Part shown: piece after piece, positions 6,170-8,254 of the stretch
Layout: the number at the start of each line of letters is the position of its first letter
How positions within the stretch are numbered: position 1 is the stretch's first letter
Assembly: GCA_018055565.1 (NCBI GenBank)
Contig: JAGPHI010000025.1
Coordinates: forward strand, 1-8,254
Reading direction: 5' to 3'
DNA length: 8,254 nt
From: Oscillospiraceae bacterium
Lineage (GTDB): Bacteria > Bacillota > Clostridia > Oscillospirales > Ruminococcaceae
The notes under the pieces: generated by a model
The model's database searches: none
Seen by the model: only the letters and a program-made list of their open reading frames with translations
Told to the model about the DNA's origin: nothing
Translations under genes and position numbers: made by a program

Positions 6170-7607
6170 CTTTCTTCCCTCCGTACAGCACAGGATTGCG
6201 CAAAGGCTTCAGCTTGGAAACGCCTTTCAGCATAATGCGCGTAGAAATAACACCGAATAGGAAGTTGAGCAGAACGCCTACCAGTAAGGTGTAGCCGAAC
6301 GAATAGATTGTGCCAGCAGTAGACGGGCCAAACGCAAAGAACAACGGGCTGAGCATCTTTGCAAAGAAGCCGTCTGTGGGGCCAAACGCGCCCATGAGCA
6401 TAATGGCAACAATAATGATGGTAACATTGCCATCAATAATCGGAGAAAGGCCGCGGATGAAGCCGTTTTGAATGGCACCATCCAGTGTTTTGCCTGCACG
6501 CACTTCTTCTTTAATGCGCTCGGCGGTAATGACGTTTGCGTCAACGCCCATGCCGATTGCAAGGATAATACCCGCGATGCCCGGCAAGGTAAGCGTGAAG
6601 CTGTTCATGCCGATTAAGTAGCCCGAAACACATGCCAGTGTTGCCGCCACCTGCCCAATTAAAGCAATGGTGGCCACAGCGCCGGGCAAACGGTAGTTGG
6701 CAATCATAAAGATTGCAACTAAAGCAAACGCAATCACGCCCGCAAGCACCATTGCCTCCAACGATTTTGCGCCGAGGCTGGGGCTGATGGTGCTATAGCT
6801 TTCGGCAGAAAGCGCAAAGGGCAATGCGCCCGAATTGATTTTGTTGGCAAGTGCCACTGCTTCGTCGCGCGCTTCTTCGCCTGTGCCGCCCAGCGTAATC
6901 ATGGCATTGCCATCAGTAATCGCCGTTTGCACGGTGGGATTAGAGATCATGGTGTCATCCATCCAAATGGAAATGATGCCATTTCCGCCCGCTGCTTTAT
7001 CGGCGGCAAGGCGCGTTGTTGCTTCGGCAAACTTTTCTTTGCCAGAGGGCATCAGCTTTAACGACACATAATATTGGCCGTAGTAGCCACTTTTAGGGTC
7101 ATTATCAATGGCAGGAATCGCCTGTTCAATATCCGCGCCCTCGATAACCACTTTTTCCAGCGTGGTGCCAACCGGCTTGCCGGTAGCGTCGCGCTCGTCC
7201 CCTTCGCGGAACGTTAGCACGGCCGTGGCGCCAATTTCTTGAATGGCGGTTTCGGGATTAAACTCTGTTTCGCCCTCTTTCCACGGAAAACGAACGATAA
7301 TACGGTCTTTATTAAAGTCTGTATACACTTCGTTATCCGTGATATTCAGGTTGACAAGACGCTGCTTGATGACAGATTCTGCTGCGCTCATCTGCGTATC
7401 CGTAGCGTCAACACCGTTTGCGGGCATAAATGTAACGTCTACGCCGCCGCGAATATCAATGCCAAAGCGAATGTCCTTTGCCCCTTTAATCCAGGTAGTT
7501 GTGGTATCGCCGTATTGCGTGCTTACGCCAAAAAATGCAGTGTAAGCAAAACAACCAATCAGCAGCGCTACAACAAAAAACTGCCAGGGCTTGCCTTTTG
7601 TTTTCAT
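6159..7607 (-). CDS. secD: Protein translocase subunit SecD
   Basis: The larger half of SecDF, 482 aa, with the normal six-helix topology: TM1 at about 9-28, a large extracytoplasmic region (about 45-280) and five helices near the C-terminus. Signatures are FGIDIRGGVDVTF (48-60), corresponding to the D-L-x-G-G motif of SecD, then LPGIAGIILAIGMGVDANVI (341-360) followed by TAERIKEE (361-368), which carries the membrane-embedded Asp (D356) implicated in ion coupling, and NGFIRGLSPIIDGNVT (381-396). The cytoplasmic tail is short and basic. The start ATG at 7607 has GGAGG at 7614-7618, 6 nt upstream. The stretch 409-432 (PTDGFFAKMLSPLFFAFGPS and a few more residues) between the last two helices looks longer than in standard SecD. 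The gene starts 24 nt after the aminotransferase gene and overlaps secF by 11 bp, so all three are probably one transcript. Confidence 0.97.
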   Translation of the reverse strand: MKTKGKPWQFFVVALLIGCFAYTAFFGVSTQYGDTTTTWIKGAKDIRFGIDIRGGVDVTFMPANGVDATDTQMSAAESVIKQRLVNLNITDNEVYTDFNKDRIIVRFPWKEGETEFNPETAIQEIGATAVLTFREGDERDATGKPVGTTLEKVVIEGADIEQAIPAIDNDPKSGYYGQYYVSLKLMPSGKEKFAEATTRLAADKAAGGNGIISIWMDDTMISNPTVQTAITDGNAMITLGGTGEEARDEAVALANKINSGALPFALSAESYSTISPSLGAKSLEAMVLAGVIAFALVAIFMIANYRLPGAVATIALIGQVAATLACVSGYLIGMNSFTLTLPGIAGIILAIGMGVDANVITAERIKEEVRAGKTLDGAIQNGFIRGLSPIIDGNVTIIIVAIMLMGAFGPTDGFFAKMLSPLFFAFGPSTAGTIYSFGYTLLVGVLLNFLFGVISTRIMLKGVSKLKPLRNPVLYGGKKDAK

Positions 7608-7631
7608 GGGTGTCCTCCAAGAATTTATTAT

Positions 7632-8254
7632 TTATTCAGCTTGTAAAAGCTTTTCAACCGTAGCCAGCTTTACCGCAAGACACAAAAGCCGCATAGCGGG
7701 CTCTAGCTCTTTCAGCGGTGGAAATGTTGGTGCAAGGCGAATATTGCTGTCTTGCGGATCCACACCATATGGAAACGCGGCGCCTGCGCCCGTAAAGGTA
7801 ACGCCTGCCTCTTTGCAAAGCTGCACTACGCGTTTTGCACAGCCGTTTTGCGTGTAAAGGCTTAAGAAATAGCCGCCATTTGGCTTTGTCCAATGTGCGA
7901 TATCATCGGTAAGCTCTTGCGTTAAAATTTGCATGGTCAGTTTAAATTTGGGCTCGATAATCGCGCGATGCTTTTGCATATGTGCCGCGGTGTTTGCCGC
8001 ATCTTGCAAAAATTTTACATGTCGCAGCTGATTTAGTTTATCAAAACTAATCAGCATTGTAAACATTTGCTCCATAATGTAATCCAGATTATGTCTGCTT
8101 GCGGCAAGCGCGCCCACGCCCGCGCCGGAAAAGGTAATCTTACTGGTAGAGCAAAACAAAATCGGCCTATCCTCATGCCCTGCCGCGCGGCATTCGTCTA
8201 AAATATTTAAGCACACATCCGGCGTATCGGTAAGGTGATGCACGCAATAGGCAT
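7632..8254 (-). CDS. Aspartate-aminotransferase-like PLP enzyme (type Ic / Aminotran_MocR family), C-terminal part
   Basis: About 207 residues of a fold-type I PLP aminotransferase are present; the 5' half lies beyond the right edge, since the frame is open up to 8254 with no in-frame stop. A GTG at 8243 is an internal valine, not the start: the preceding residues A-Y-C and following HHL fit the conserved loop after the catalytic Asp of this family. The segment FCSTSKITFSGAGVGALAAS carries the PLP Schiff-base lysine (S-T-S-K). FDKLNQLRHVKF and TKPNGGYFLSL match the subgroup named after MocR-like aminotransferases, some members of which are aspartate aminotransferases in actinobacteria. The C-terminal NIRLAPTFPP contains the arginine that binds the substrate carboxylate in class I enzymes. 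The exact amino donor is inferred. The gene ends 24 nt before secD and shares its strand, which suggests co-transcription but no obvious functional link. Confidence 0.88.
   Translation of the reverse strand, partial: AYCVHHLTDTPDVCLNILDECRAAGHEDRPILFCSTSKITFSGAGVGALAASRHNLDYIMEQMFTMLISFDKLNQLRHVKFLQDAANTAAHMQKHRAIIEPKFKLTMQILTQELTDDIAHWTKPNGGYFLSLYTQNGCAKRVVQLCKEAGVTFTGAGAAFPYGVDPQDSNIRLAPTFPPLKELEPAMRLLCLAVKLATVEKLLQAE

Noticed and set aside
1..8254. CRISPR array, tRNA/rRNA genes, insertion sequences, phage or toxin-antitoxin genes
   Set aside because: No regularly spaced repeats, cloverleaf-like segments, transposase motifs or terminal inverted repeats were seen; nearly all bases belong to conventional genes.

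Overview
The window looks like a chromosomal segment of an endospore-forming, anaerobic-type Firmicute, most likely a clostridial lineage such as Oscillospiraceae/Ruminococcaceae. The evidence is a gerA-type spore germination operon, DUF421 and DUF4363 genes, separate secD and secF genes, strong purine-rich ribosome binding sites and a Firmicute-style NrdR. The taxonomic placement is inference from gene content only. Coding density is very high, and I see no tRNA, rRNA, CRISPR array, insertion sequence or phage gene.

Layout. (1) Positions 1-2654, minus strand: a germinant receptor operon read gerAA, gerAB, gerAC, with gerAC cut by the left edge after 48 codons. (2) Positions 2655-2765: a 111-bp divergent control region. 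(3) Positions 2766-3871, plus strand: a YetF-like DUF421 membrane protein followed by a small DUF4363 protein. (4) Positions 3851-5117, minus strand: a sugar-phosphate isomerase/epimerase-like TIM barrel followed by nrdR, the repressor of ribonucleotide reductase genes. Their shared promoter lies at 5138-5166. nrdR runs tail-to-tail into the DUF4363 gene with a 21-bp overlap. (5) Positions 5171-5213: an intrinsic terminator of the next unit. (6) Positions 5225-8254, minus strand: an aspartate-aminotransferase-like gene (5' part outside the window), secD and secF, probably one transcript ending at that terminator.

How the genes work together. GerAA, GerAB and GerAC form the receptor in the spore inner membrane that senses germinants. 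The divergent DUF421/DUF4363 pair belongs to families often found in spore formers, so the left half may be a spore-membrane neighbourhood. The right half is housekeeping: dNTP synthesis control (NrdR), an unassigned sugar or polyol enzyme, the SecDF accessory complex of protein export, and an amino-acid transaminase.

I did not find a convincing undescribed system. The points most worth a second look are the divergent gerA / DUF421-DUF4363 arrangement with outward-facing sigma-G-like promoter candidates, the 21-bp convergent overlap, the tightly packed terminator-promoter junction, and an apparent insert near the C-terminus of SecD.
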